NCBI RefSeq assembly: GCF_030056735.1
Contig: NZ_JASHKN010000005.1
Coordinates: 100,023-164,022, forward strand
Origin: Rhodococcus sp. IEGM 1409
GTDB lineage: Bacteria > Actinomycetota > Actinomycetes > Mycobacteriales > Mycobacteriaceae
Reading direction: 5' to 3'
Length of the DNA: 64,000 nt
Shown: piece after piece, positions 45,374 to 53,069 of the stretch
Position numbering within the stretch: position 1 is the stretch's first letter
Layout of the letters: each line of letters begins with the position of its first letter
Translations under genes and position numbers: made by a program
The notes under the pieces: model-generated
What the model was told of the DNA's origin: nothing
Database searches by the model: none
Seen by the model: only the letters and a program-made list of their open reading frames with translations

Positions 45374-45745
45374 TCATGGCCAGGGCATCACGCGGACGCC
45401 GAGGAGTTCATGGTCGGCCTGAGCCTGTGCAATTGGCTTTCCAGTGACAGCGGGGCGCAGGTGATCTCTCGACCCATCTCCGCGTTCCTTGTTGCACTTG
45501 CCATGCAACAGGCGGTCGGCCTTGAGTCCGCCGTGCGCTCTGGCGTGGGAGTGATCGGCGGCGAGTGAACCCGAGGCAGAGTCAGGCGATGACGGGTCGT
45601 AGTCCCAGTTGTGCACGCGATCGCGAAACATCGGACGCGTGCACCACCAACAGGGCGTGCCGTCGACGTGGGCTCGGATCAGTCGCTCGCGCTGCTTCTG
45701 GTGATCCCATCCGAGACCGCGCTCGGTCGTGGTCCTGGTGACCAT
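45374..45745 (-). CDS. HNH endonuclease
   Basis: A 123-residue HNH nuclease. It has a zinc-binding CWWC pair near residue 33, the catalytic LAADHSHARAHGG and a final HGKCNKERGDG. HNH proteins next to terminase genes are needed for packaging-end cleavage in many cos-type siphoviruses. ATG at 45745 has GTGGAGG upstream. First large gene of the late operon. Confidence 0.87.
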   Translation of the reverse strand: MVTRTTTERGLGWDHQKQRERLIRAHVDGTPCWWCTRPMFRDRVHNWDYDPSSPDSASGSLAADHSHARAHGGLKADRLLHGKCNKERGDGSRDHLRPAVTGKPIAQAQADHELLGVRVMPWP

Positions 45746-45789
45746 TCACGACCTCCACATCCGAACGAGTCCCTCGATGACCCAACGGA

Positions 45790-45873
45790 TCAGCCGGAAG
45801 GTGGGCATCCGAGCACCCAGAACCGGAACAGCGACCAGCCAATCAGCACGACGTCGATCAGTTGACAGATCAT
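45790..45873 (-). CDS. Tiny membrane peptide (27 aa)
   Basis: A 27-residue frame, MICQLIDVVLIGWSLFRFWV onward, almost entirely one transmembrane helix. Its ATG overlaps the previous stop (ATGA). A further 20-residue frame (45746-45808) overlaps it and ends immediately before the HNH start; either could be a leader that couples translation. Confidence 0.45.
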   Translation of the reverse strand: MICQLIDVVLIGWSLFRFWVLGCPPSG

Positions 45874-46094
45874 GCTGCCGCCAGGTGATCGAGCTGCACC
45901 GCGTATCCAGTCGCAATGTCGTGCGCCATGTTGCAGGCATCGAACGGCGCCAGCACCGACCGATTCATCTCCACGAGTACGTCGAGCAACTCGCAGCGAT
46001 TCCGATACGGCATCGTCCGCAGCCACGCCGAGAACTGTTGATGCTCTTCCGGTGTGAACTCACGCTCTGCAAGAGACACGAGGGTATCGCTCAT
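45870..46094 (-). CDS. Small hypothetical protein at the head of the late operon
   Basis: A 74-residue protein from the ATG at 46094, with EFTPEEHQQFSAWLRTMPYRNR and a short Asp/Met/Ala-rich C-terminus. It is helical and acidic. The open frame extends 34 codons upstream, but those are Pro/Arg/His-rich and unlikely. First gene after the non-coding gap. Confidence 0.6.
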   Translation of the reverse strand: MSDTLVSLAEREFTPEEHQQFSAWLRTMPYRNRCELLDVLVEMNRSVLAPFDACNMAHDIATGYAVQLDHLAAA

Positions 46095-46242
46095 CGCTGT
46101 CACCACCTTGTGGTTGAGTGTCCGTCGGCGGGGCCGGTGTTTCTTGGGTGAATGACTGGCCCCGCCTTCGCCTGAGAAAGATTCAGGGACGGTCACTTGG
46201 TCTGGACTTAGAAGCGAGCAGAGGCTCGACCTGGAACGGCAG

Positions 46243-46315
46243 TTCCCCTGGCTGGATTCGAACCAGCACCTTCACCCGATCATGGCGGGCAGCTCTGCCT
46301 TTGAGCTACAGGGAA
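46243..46315 (-). tRNA. tRNA-like gene with atypical anticodon loop
   Basis: A 73-nt cloverleaf fits: acceptor TTCCCTG/CAGGGGA (one G-U), D-stem GCTC/GAGC, anticodon stem GCCCG/CGGGT, T-arm GCTGG-TTCGAAT-CCAGC, discriminator A and no encoded CCA. The 7-base anticodon loop is CCATGAT, which places ATG in the anticodon position (a His codon reader) but has C instead of the universal T at position 33. Variable loop 6 nt. It may be a decayed or specialised phage tRNA. Confidence 0.6.
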
Positions 46316-46706
46316 TCCCTATTCAGTTGTTCGGCTACCTCGGCACATCAGGCCATTGGATCGCCGCGTACCCCACTGAGAGCGGGGACGAAGGTCCGCT
46401 GCAGGCAGCAACTCGGCGCCCGGGAAAGGGCTCGACGCCATTGGGAGTTGCTTGGATTCCGTGCCCTGTCACGCATTAGAACAGGGTGGGCGACTTACAC
46501 CTGAGCGGAGGTCTATGTGCACCCAGCCCCGGAGCGCACAGCCGGCGAGGGGCGGCACTCTGCAACAGGGCTGGGTGGCTTTAATGGGGCCTAAACGAAA
46601 ACAACCCCCGACGTTGGCCGGGGGTGTCGTTTCAGTATTTGGGGTGCACGATTGCTCGCGCGAGGTCAAGTGTTGCACGCAGGTCAGAGCGGTTTCAAGT
46701 CTGGGG
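46316..46706. other. Non-coding gap between early and late regions
   Basis: No frame here has a credible start or composition. The interval includes the terminator at 46604-46625 and, nearer the tRNA-like gene, sequence that presumably carries the leftward late promoter. I could not identify clear -10/-35 boxes. The flanking stretch 46095-46242 is also non-coding and holds an inverted repeat, CGGGGCC with GGCCCCG. Confidence 0.45.
46604..46625 (-). terminator. Terminator of the early operon
   Basis: Minus-strand stem ACCCCCG/CGGGGGT is followed by TTGTTTTCG. It lies about 80 bp after the last early gene (ends 46707) and would separate early from late transcription. Confidence 0.78.
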
Positions 46707-47060
46707 TTACATCAGGCGTGTCTTGCCGGTTGGGCGATCCGGAAATATCGACTCCACTTTCGCGTAGTCCGGGTGATCGGAGTACGGGATCGCGAGTAGC
46801 TCGGCGGCTTTCCATAACCCGGGAAAGAGCCTCAGGTCACCATCTTTGAGTGCGGCAATGATCGCTCGTTTAGCTGCGACCTCGCGGAGGATTCTTGAGG
46901 GAGTGAATGTCTGCATGAATCCCGAATCGACAATGACCATCTTGTCGTGCTTAGACCAGGCTAAGAGGCGGTCCCCGTCAGCCTCCGTGGCGTCAGCCTC
47001 ATCCTCATCTAGACGCGCTTCGAGGAACTCTACGATGTCCATAGCGTCGATCTTATTCAC
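46707..47060 (-). CDS. DUF6221-like protein
   Basis: A 117-residue protein with the opening MDIVEFLEARLDEDEADA that is typical of the small actinophage/actinobacterial family DUF6221. It then has ILREVAAKRAIIAAL and a C-terminal HPDYAKVESIFPDRP. Function unknown. Last gene of the early operon; ATGA overlap upstream. Confidence 0.75.
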   Translation of the reverse strand: MNKIDAMDIVEFLEARLDEDEADATEADGDRLLAWSKHDKMVIVDSGFMQTFTPSRILREVAAKRAIIAALKDGDLRLFPGLWKAAELLAIPYSDHPDYAKVESIFPDRPTGKTRLM

Positions 47061-47989
47061 GCTTCACCCCGGTTTCGTACGTCTCGCACTTCACTGAACT
47101 TGTACATCGGCGGATCACTCCTTCTCATCCAGTATTGAGAGACAGTGCCGTCAGCCTGTTTCCATGCGTGCGGCGCGATCACGTCGCGACTGTGCCATGA
47201 CCGGATCGTGCCTGCAGGAATAGGTTCGCCGAGTTCGCGCGTGAGACGTTCGATCTCCGCAGCAGTGAACAGGCGATCGTCGATCTCGCGCATCATTGCG
47301 CGCTCGAGGTCCGAAATCCGGTGATGCGTCCAGCAGCGCGGGCAGCTCACGTAATCCTCGCCGCGTTCGACGTACAGGTCGGCCGAGCAGGTGAACGGTT
47401 GCCGCTCCTCGTCGTAGCTCACGTGCGGGCACGGTCCCTTGTACGACAACTCGGGAAGGCGGTCGATCGCCTTGCGGCACCGAGCAATCGCGTCCTCGAT
47501 TCCGTCGAACAGTTCGGCAACGGCAGGGTGGCGGCGCAGCTCGTTGGCGTACAGCGAGAGCCAGATCGCCGCGAGCTCGGCGTCGAGTGCACCATCCTGC
47601 GACAGTGATGCCGGATCCGGCCGGCGACTGTGCCGATGACGATGAACCATGTCGCGCAGCCCTCGCGAATCCAGGGCCGCATCCAGTTCGCCGCCGATCA
47701 GCGCGTCGAGATCACGCGCCCACGTGACCAACTCATTCGTCAGTGCATCGAAGGGGCGTTGCGTCGGACGCTGGTCGTACTGATCCAGCCGGATCGGTAA
47801 CGCGGTCTCGGCACTCTTACCGCGAGCAAGGTTGCTGCTCATGCGATCCTGACGCGAGCGTGTAATCAGGATGTCCGAGACGAGCCCTGGCACCCGCTCC
47901 AGATTCTTGACGAGCGTGGCCATGCAGTCGTGACACAGGTCGAAATCGTCGGCCACCGTGCGCCCGCAGTTGTGACAATCCGTAGTCAT
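47057..47989 (-). CDS. Zinc-ribbon protein with C-terminal HTH-like region
   Basis: A 310-residue protein with an N-terminal zinc site (CHNCGRTVADDFDLCHDC), a long helical middle, a second Cys cluster (PCPHVSYDEERQPFTCSADLY ... SCPRCWTHH shortened) and a final segment resembling a helix-turn-helix (LFTAAEIERLTRELGEPIPA then IRSWHSRD). Could be a transcription or replication factor. Start at 47989 overlaps the upstream stop. Confidence 0.68.
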   Translation of the reverse strand: MTTDCHNCGRTVADDFDLCHDCMATLVKNLERVPGLVSDILITRSRQDRMSSNLARGKSAETALPIRLDQYDQRPTQRPFDALTNELVTWARDLDALIGGELDAALDSRGLRDMVHRHRHSRRPDPASLSQDGALDAELAAIWLSLYANELRRHPAVAELFDGIEDAIARCRKAIDRLPELSYKGPCPHVSYDEERQPFTCSADLYVERGEDYVSCPRCWTHHRISDLERAMMREIDDRLFTAAEIERLTRELGEPIPAGTIRSWHSRDVIAPHAWKQADGTVSQYWMRRSDPPMYKFSEVRDVRNRGEA

Positions 47990-48399
47990 GATGCCGCTCC
48001 GTTCGCGAGTTCGAGCAGAACGTCTACATGGCAGGGGGAATCGAGCGGGCACCAGCAGGCCAGATCCTTCCCTGCAAGTTCCTTAGGCGCCATGGCGATT
48101 AGCGGGGGACTTACCAGCAACTCGGTGATGTCCAATCGGTACAGCCGAACCGCTTCACTTCTTGCCCAATTCAGCGCCCCTGGTAGTCGCAGGTCCTTCC
48201 ACTGGTTCGCGTGCGCCCAAGCATGGTCAACCACGTAAGCCGAACCATTGTCGTCCACGACATCCCAGGTGGGGCAGCATGACGACTTGACTACACGAAA
48301 CGGATTTCCCCACTTCGTCGGACGGCCGACGTACACGGCATTCTCGGGCATCTTCCAACCCTTGGTTCGCTTGCGCTGGATACGCTTCGGCTCGCTCAT
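47986..48399 (-). CDS. DUF4326 protein, copy A
   Basis: A 137-residue DUF4326 protein with the entry motif YVGRPTKWGNPF and the closing ELAGKDLACWCP..PCHVDVLLELANG. The family is common in phages and has no settled function; the Cys/His cluster suggests metal binding. A paralogue (48584-48955) lies one small gene upstream. Confidence 0.82.
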   Translation of the reverse strand: MSEPKRIQRKRTKGWKMPENAVYVGRPTKWGNPFRVVKSSCCPTWDVVDDNGSAYVVDHAWAHANQWKDLRLPGALNWARSEAVRLYRLDITELLVSPPLIAMAPKELAGKDLACWCPLDSPCHVDVLLELANGAAS

Positions 48400-48587
48400 C
48401 GTCCGCTCTCCCCTCGGAGGACTTTTGCGGCACCGCGCGCATTAGTCTCCGGCCCTCTGCACGGGCAAGTCTCATCGCATGCGAACCCACCATGTTTGTG
48501 AGGTTCTGGATAGACGCACCAAGGATTTCCGTTTGTGCAATCAGTCCCGAACTCGAAGTTCAGATCAAGGGGAGTGTGGTCGTTCAT
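48396..48587 (-). CDS. Small Cys-rich protein between DUF4326 copies
   Basis: A 63-residue protein with Cys/His pairs (GTDCTNGNPWCVYPEPHKHGG and CDETCPC), likely to bind zinc. ATGA overlaps with both DUF4326 genes. Function unknown. Confidence 0.58.
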   Translation of the reverse strand: MNDHTPLDLNFEFGTDCTNGNPWCVYPEPHKHGGFACDETCPCRGPETNARGAAKVLRGESGR

Positions 48588-48955
48588 TGGACGCTCCCGT
48601 TCGCAATTTCGAGCAAAACATCTGCATGGCACGGCTCGTCGATAGGGCACCAACATGCGAGATCCTTGCCAGCCAACTCAGCGCGGATCTCGGCCAAGCT
48701 CGGGTAAGTCCAAGTGACGGGACCGCGGCGTCCGCCAAGATATCGCCAGTTCGGAAACGACAGTCGGCCCTTCCGTGCGAGTACACGAAAGTCCTGATTG
48801 ATCAGATTGCCGACCTGCGCCATGTCGAGACTGGGGTACTGCGCGCCGACGTCGGAGAAGGTTATCGGGCATTCCCACTTCGAATCCTGGCTTACATACA
48901 CAGTGCCGGCCGGCGTTGGCAGGCTTTCGCATTCGACCCGCTTCGGTGCGTTCAT
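48584..48955 (-). CDS. DUF4326 protein, copy B
   Basis: A 123-residue paralogue of the gene at 47986. It shares the C-terminal ELAGKDLACWCPIDEPCHADV motif almost exactly but its N-terminal motif is changed (YVSQDSKWECPITF instead of YVGRPTKWGNPF). The divergence suggests that the two copies act on different targets or that copy B has lost the ancestral activity. Confidence 0.8.
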   Translation of the reverse strand: MNAPKRVECESLPTPAGTVYVSQDSKWECPITFSDVGAQYPSLDMAQVGNLINQDFRVLARKGRLSFPNWRYLGGRRGPVTWTYPSLAEIRAELAGKDLACWCPIDEPCHADVLLEIANGSVQ

Positions 48956-50037
48956 CGGTGCCTCCTTCGTGAGTTGGTGCGAGACCTGCGCTGCGTTCCG
49001 GCATCCTTGGCCCAGAACGGTGGTGTTGTGCTCGGCCGAGGTAGCGCGCGCTCTTGCGGAGTGCGGGTGTCGGGTTCGGGCTGTGGCCCATGTTGAGGCT
49101 CTGCGTTCAGGAAGGGGTTCGGACTCCTAAGCATGCGCAGGGTTGCCTCGATGAAGTCCGGCCATTCCCGTGGGAACTGCAATTCAGGCGGGATCGGCCC
49201 AGAATCTCGGAATCGGGACGTAAGGATGGACCACTGTGAGTCGTCGAACATGTGCGTCTCGTCCACGATCGTCTGCGAGACTTCGGCGCCCCGGATCTGC
49301 GCTTCCCTAGCCGAGACGCGCTCACATGCCAATGCATCGCGAAGCTGTTGTGCCCGTGCGCTGTACCGCGGATCCTCGGTGACAAACGAGGTCGTGCCGT
49401 CGTCATGCTCGACGATGTCGACAATGACCGCGAATTGTCGACGACCGCCAGCCAGGTCCATGGCAATCACATCGCCCCGCGTCAACTGGCTGGGCTGCCA
49501 GGCAGGTTCGCGGCGGCGTAAGTCCTCGACAGGGCCCAATCCAAACTCGGTAACTCGACCAATTTCGCTCCACCCGTGCTCGTCGCTGTTTGGCAGCGAA
49601 TATCCCAACGGTCGCACCCGCAGTTCACCATTGCGGCGAGAGAACGGATTGTTGCGGATTCGAGGTGCACTCCACGGCGTGCTTTCGATACCGCGATCGC
49701 CGGGCTCGCGTATCCGCGTGTACGACACCGACGGAACGCCACCGAGGAGACGAGCTGTCCGAATGGCTTGTATCTGACGGTTCGTCGCCCAGGGTCCAAT
49801 GAAACTCGAACCAGGGCACAGAACTTCGCTGTCATCATCGGCGTAGCGATAGTCCTCGTCGTAGGCGACCTGCGCAGCCATGCCTTCGATACGCCTGGTG
49901 ATTTTCAGCCCATGCCATTGGCGCTCGCAGTGAGGGCACCGCTCTTGATTCACGTTGTAGTCGTAGCCACTTCGGTTGTGGTAGCCGCCCAGCTGCTCGT
50001 CAACCAGCGCGTCGATTTCGTCGATGATGTCGGTCAT
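48952..50037 (-). CDS. Hypothetical protein with zinc knuckle
   Basis: A 361-residue protein, start at 50037 (overlapping the RuvC-like stop). It has CPHCERQW near residue 33 with a later LCPGS, and a middle region with GDVIAMDLAGGRRQFAVIVDI. Near residue 265 is VDETHMFDD, reminiscent of a Walker B/DEAD-type acid pair but without an obvious Walker A. The C-terminus is Pro/Arg-rich. No family recognised. Confidence 0.62.
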   Translation of the reverse strand: MTDIIDEIDALVDEQLGGYHNRSGYDYNVNQERCPHCERQWHGLKITRRIEGMAAQVAYDEDYRYADDDSEVLCPGSSFIGPWATNRQIQAIRTARLLGGVPSVSYTRIREPGDRGIESTPWSAPRIRNNPFSRRNGELRVRPLGYSLPNSDEHGWSEIGRVTEFGLGPVEDLRRREPAWQPSQLTRGDVIAMDLAGGRRQFAVIVDIVEHDDGTTSFVTEDPRYSARAQQLRDALACERVSAREAQIRGAEVSQTIVDETHMFDDSQWSILTSRFRDSGPIPPELQFPREWPDFIEATLRMLRSPNPFLNAEPQHGPQPEPDTRTPQERALPRPSTTPPFWAKDAGTQRRSRTNSRRRHR

Positions 50038-50591
50038 CGGTTCAGTCCTGTCCAGTTCACATTCGGTGAAAAGTGGTGCATCAGTTCGGGTTCGTGCCAA
50101 CCAAGGTGCATCGCGCCCATCGTTCCCAGGGTCAGTGCATCAGCTTCGTTGTCGTTGCGGACCTTCGCATGCGGCCACAGTTCGCGCATCGAAGCGACCA
50201 CATCGCGTTTCTCGGCCTTGCCATCTCCTGTCGCGAATTTCTTGAGCGTGGTCACTCCCACCTCGACGACAGGGATCTTCCGACGCGCCAGGAACTCGAC
50301 GAGCGCGTAGTAGAGCGCGCATCGCTCCTGATAGAGACCTGCGAACTTCGGAGCGCTGAACGGCAGCGCCTCGATGACGACAAGGCGGACGCTCGGAGGC
50401 ATCGAACGGATGATGCGATCGCGTTGGTCGACGATCCGGATGCTTCGCTCGGCAAGGGTCGCCGATTCGGACCCACTCATGCCAACGGTGGCGAGTTTTG
50501 GGACGTTGGGTGTCTCAGCCGCTTTCGGATGGCTGAGAATTGCCACTCCGGCGGCCGTAAGGCTCGGATCGAGTCCGACGACGGTGGTCAC
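50034..50591 (-). CDS. RuvC-like Holliday junction resolvase
   Basis: A 185-residue RNase H-fold nuclease with the RuvC acidic set: GLDPSLTAAG (Asp near 8), VIEALPFS (Glu near 72) and DNEADALTLG (two Asp near 145). It would resolve branched DNA before packaging or during recombination. GTG start at 50591 makes a GTGA overlap; a 31-codon upstream extension overlaps the next gene and is not homologous. Confidence 0.84.
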   Translation of the reverse strand: MTTVVGLDPSLTAAGVAILSHPKAAETPNVPKLATVGMSGSESATLAERSIRIVDQRDRIIRSMPPSVRLVVIEALPFSAPKFAGLYQERCALYYALVEFLARRKIPVVEVGVTTLKKFATGDGKAEKRDVVASMRELWPHAKVRNDNEADALTLGTMGAMHLGWHEPELMHHFSPNVNWTGLNR

Positions 50592-50758
50592 GGTGTGACC
50601 TCCTGGCCGCAGTCGATGCACTTGACCGGCAGGCTGTATCCGGTCACCGTCTGCCCGTCGAAGCAGACGAGTGCGGTGAACCATCCGCTTCCGCAGGCGC
50701 AGATGAGCGTGGGCGGTTCAGGGGCCTTTCGGTTGATCGAGATCACTTCGCCGCTCAT
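50588..50758 (-). CDS. Small zinc-ribbon protein (56 aa)
   Basis: A 56-residue protein with CACGSGW and KCIDCGQEV, a likely four-Cys zinc ribbon. Start ATG at 50758 and stop at 50588 overlap both neighbouring genes, which supports it despite the size. Confidence 0.62.
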   Translation of the reverse strand: MSGEVISINRKAPEPPTLICACGSGWFTALVCFDGQTVTGYSLPVKCIDCGQEVTP

Positions 50759-51057
50759 CGTCCACGCCCCTCGGTGTCGATTCCGACCGGCTGATCGCCC
50801 TCAGGAGCGATTGAAACGGTTCCCGAAGGGGTTCGGTCGGTCTGGAAGGTCTTCGAGCGCTCAGCGTCGAGCTGGTGCAAGCGCTCCAGGCGATCGACGC
50901 GCTTGAGTCGGGACAGGTGCGCCGGGAAGTTCTTCAACGGCCAGCGATCGCCCTTGATGTCGATCCGAGTGCACACCTCGTCAACCTTGGCGCCGCACTC
51001 CTGGCACGAAACCGTGAGCGCCTTCTCGTGATTCATCAGATCCTCAAAGTTGTTCAT
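50755..51057 (-). CDS. Zinc-finger protein (100 aa)
   Basis: A 100-residue protein from the ATG at 51057, with CQECGAKVDEVC near residue 18 and LKNFPAHLSRLKRVDRLERLHQL, a pattern seen in small phage zinc-finger proteins whose C-terminal His/Arg helix may contact DNA. Overlaps the replication gene by 14 bp. Confidence 0.62.
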   Translation of the reverse strand: MNNFEDLMNHEKALTVSCQECGAKVDEVCTRIDIKGDRWPLKNFPAHLSRLKRVDRLERLHQLDAERSKTFQTDRTPSGTVSIAPEGDQPVGIDTEGRGR

Positions 51058-52090
51058 CGTCAGCCTTTCGCTTCGCAACTTCGGCGAGTGCTTCGCGGAC
51101 ACGTGCCGCGCCTCGCCGGTTGGTCTCGACTCGCTCGGGGTTGTGCTCGCAGACGGTCGTGCCGAAGTAGCCGTTCTCGTCACAGAGGCCGCACTCGTCT
51201 ATCGCGGCTTGGATCAGCTCGGCTCGACGCTTGGCTTCGGAGGACTGAGCGCGCTTGACGGCGTGGGCTTCGTTCCGGTCCCAGACTTCGCGAGCTCGAC
51301 GGGCGTCGCCGCATGCCCGACAGGGCGCGGACGTCGGTTCGTCGATGTGCTGAGAGCAGTGGAGGGGTGGGGGTGATTTTGGGTCGCCCTCGTAACCTTC
51401 CGCGCTTACTTCACCACCCTCTTTTGTCTTTGGAGTATGTGGAGTAGGAGTAGGAGTAGGAGTAGGGCCGGGGTTAACGGGACCCTTTCGAAAACCCTTT
51501 CCCGAGGGGTTAACCGATGGGTTAGGCGAAGGGTTTTCGGAAGGGTTAACCGAACCCTTTCCCGAAGGGTTTCCCGAGGGGTTAACCGAACCCTTTGTCC
51601 AGGGGTTCGACGCGAGGAAATCGGCCGGGTCAATCGCCTTCTGAGTCAACATGTTCACGACCTGATCGCGCTTCCACGCCGACAGATCAGGCTCAGCGGT
51701 GCGCAGTTTCGCGACTTCGTGCACGACGATTCCGCGTAGCCCCCGAGACGACAGAGCGGCTCGATCCTTCGACATTGCGACTGCCATATTGGGCTGCCTG
51801 CAGAGGCCGTCATGCTTGATCCAGGACCGCACCAGAGCCTCTTCGGTGTCCAGATCTACGGCGATGAACAGGCTCTGAGATAGCTCGATTCCGGACTCGA
51901 CGACAGACTCGGGAGTGAGGTCTGCAGCGCGAGTCGCGAGCCTTCCGGGGTGCCATTCAACGGAGCCGCAGAAGCTCAGATTCGGATGGGTCCACAGCGC
52001 GAAGTAGAGGTGCTGAGCCGCTTGGGAGAGGTCGAGAAACTCGTCACTTGACCAGATGTCGCGGTTCATTCGCGTGTAGTCGCTGGGCAT
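51044..52090 (-). CDS. Replication initiation protein (DnaD/O-like)
   Basis: A 348-residue protein. Residues 1-150 resemble a winged-helix initiator domain of phage replisome organisers: YTRMNRDIWSSDEFLDLSQAAQHLYFALWTHPN, then LVRSWIKHDGLCRQ. Residues 160-225 are low-complexity NPSGKGSVNPS-like repeats ending in PTPTPTPTP. After that come a zinc-like CSQH/CRAC cluster and helical C-terminus. The repeat region coincides with four 36-bp DNA repeats, a layout like lambdoid O genes with internal origins. Confidence 0.75.
   Translation of the reverse strand: MPSDYTRMNRDIWSSDEFLDLSQAAQHLYFALWTHPNLSFCGSVEWHPGRLATRAADLTPESVVESGIELSQSLFIAVDLDTEEALVRSWIKHDGLCRQPNMAVAMSKDRAALSSRGLRGIVVHEVAKLRTAEPDLSAWKRDQVVNMLTQKAIDPADFLASNPWTKGSVNPSGNPSGKGSVNPSENPSPNPSVNPSGKGFRKGPVNPGPTPTPTPTPHTPKTKEGGEVSAEGYEGDPKSPPPLHCSQHIDEPTSAPCRACGDARRAREVWDRNEAHAVKRAQSSEAKRRAELIQAAIDECGLCDENGYFGTTVCEHNPERVETNRRGAARVREALAEVAKRKADDEQL
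51471..51614. repeat. Four 36-bp direct repeats in the replication gene (candidate origin)
   Basis: GGGTTAAC begins exactly at 51471, 51507, 51543 and 51579, a strict 36-bp period; the last three read GGGTTAACCGA. The units also share CCCTTTCCCGAG/A segments and contain short palindromes (GTTAAC, AACCC..GGGTT). A six-base GGAGTA tandem lies next to them (about 51431-51466). Iteron-like; candidate phage replication origin. Confidence 0.72.
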
Positions 52091-52262
52091 GGTGCTCGGG
52101 CTCCTTCCTTGGGAGTGGTTCGGTGTGGTCTCGTTCGGAGCGTTCGACGTAGCGCTTGGACATCGGGCACGAGTTGCCGGCCTTGTCGCGATGGCGTGCG
52201 AACCGCCAGTCGTCCGCGATGGGGATGGGGCGCCAGCACACGGGGCAGCGTCGCTCGGTCAT
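52044..52262 (-). CDS. Small zinc-binding protein
   Basis: A 72-residue protein from the ATG at 52262 (ATGA overlap), with RRCPVCWRPIPIADDWRFARHRDKAG, a Cys/His zinc-knuckle candidate, and a His-rich end. It overlaps the replication gene start by 47 bp. Function unknown. Confidence 0.58.
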   Translation of the reverse strand: MTERRCPVCWRPIPIADDWRFARHRDKAGNSCPMSKRYVERSERDHTEPLPRKEPEHHAQRLHANEPRHLVK

Positions 52263-52660
52263 GGCATCCATGGGCCGATCTCTGCCGTCTCCACCCGGGC
52301 AACGCATCCCCACTCAACGAGCTGATCGACGCGGGCCTTTGCTGCATGTCGTGCGAAGAAATGCTTGCGAGTCAGCGCGGGCACTACGAGCAGTGGATAG
52401 CCCTCATCGTCCTGCGAGACCGGTGCACCCTTCCGTTCTGGCGGTGCAATGCCGTGTTGGGTTGACGTCCAAAGGTATTCCGAGATGTCAGGCACCCAGT
52501 CGGGTGTTGTGTTTTCTGCTAGTCCGTCGTTGTGGTTGCCTACGATCTCTTCCCAGAACTCGTCTGGCTGGTCTACGAACGGCTTCCCGTCCGGTGTCGG
52601 GTAGGAGGCGACGACGACGCGGAACACCTTGCCGCGCTTCTCCGGATCGGGCGCGGTCAT
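52259..52660 (-). CDS. Hypothetical protein (133 aa)
   Basis: A 133-residue acidic protein with KVFRVVVASYPTPDGKPFV and VDQLVEWGCVARVETAEIGPW. Overlaps both neighbours by ATGA. No family recognised. Confidence 0.6.
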   Translation of the reverse strand: MTAPDPEKRGKVFRVVVASYPTPDGKPFVDQPDEFWEEIVGNHNDGLAENTTPDWVPDISEYLWTSTQHGIAPPERKGAPVSQDDEGYPLLVVPALTRKHFFARHAAKARVDQLVEWGCVARVETAEIGPWMP

Positions 52661-52857
52661 GAGGACACCTGATCGGGGAAAATCTGCTTAGGCTGGGTCG
52701 CTGTCAGCATCGCGACAACCTCATCAACTGCGACCGCTGCACTCTGTCGGGTTTCAAATGCGATGAAGCGCGGGTTGCCGATCCTGTCGATCTCCGTGCG
52801 CTTTTCAGCAATGGTTCCGTCTTCAAGTTCAACGCGGACGGTGATGTAGTGGCTCAT
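52657..52857 (-). CDS. Hypothetical protein (66 aa)
   Basis: A 66-residue alpha/beta protein (SHYITVRVELEDGTIAEKRTE then AVAVDEVVAMLTATQ). ATGA overlaps on both sides. Function unknown. Confidence 0.58.
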   Translation of the reverse strand: MSHYITVRVELEDGTIAEKRTEIDRIGNPRFIAFETRQSAAVAVDEVVAMLTATQPKQIFPDQVSS

Positions 52858-52997
52858 AATGTCTCCAAAGGTTCAGCGGGGAAGTGTTGGGGGCAATCGG
52901 GGTTCGGCTCCGGCGCTCCACCCGGCTCGACAATCCCGTAGTAAGTCCAGGGGTTTTCGACTGGCCAACAAAGGCATTCGATTTTGTTTGTGCCCAT
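52854..52997 (-). CDS. Small hypothetical protein (47 aa)
   Basis: A 47-residue frame from ATG 52997 whose TGA overlaps the next ATG. It holds CLCWPVENPWTYYG and a Pro-rich end with DCPQHFP. The overlap and neighbour pattern support it over a competing frame (52829-53017). Confidence 0.5.
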   Translation of the reverse strand: MGTNKIECLCWPVENPWTYYGIVEPGGAPEPNPDCPQHFPAEPLETL

Positions 52998-53069
52998 TGT
53001 GGATAGCTCCTGTGCATAAGCGGGCCGCCGCCAATACGACGGCGGCCCGGGATCTACTGCGGGGTTTGG

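Noticed and set aside
46118-46504. A 128-codon plus-strand frame across the tRNA-like gene
   Set aside because: Wrong strand for the region, no ribosome-binding site, composition unlike a protein, and it runs through the cloverleaf.
51431-51614. CRISPR-like array suggested by 36-bp periodicity
   Set aside because: Units are contiguous, diverge within the unit, have no spacers and encode in-frame protein repeats; no cas genes are present.
52829-53017. A 62-codon minus-strand frame near the early genes
   Set aside because: It competes with the 47-residue frame 52854-52997, whose stop overlaps the next ATG exactly as in the rest of the operon.
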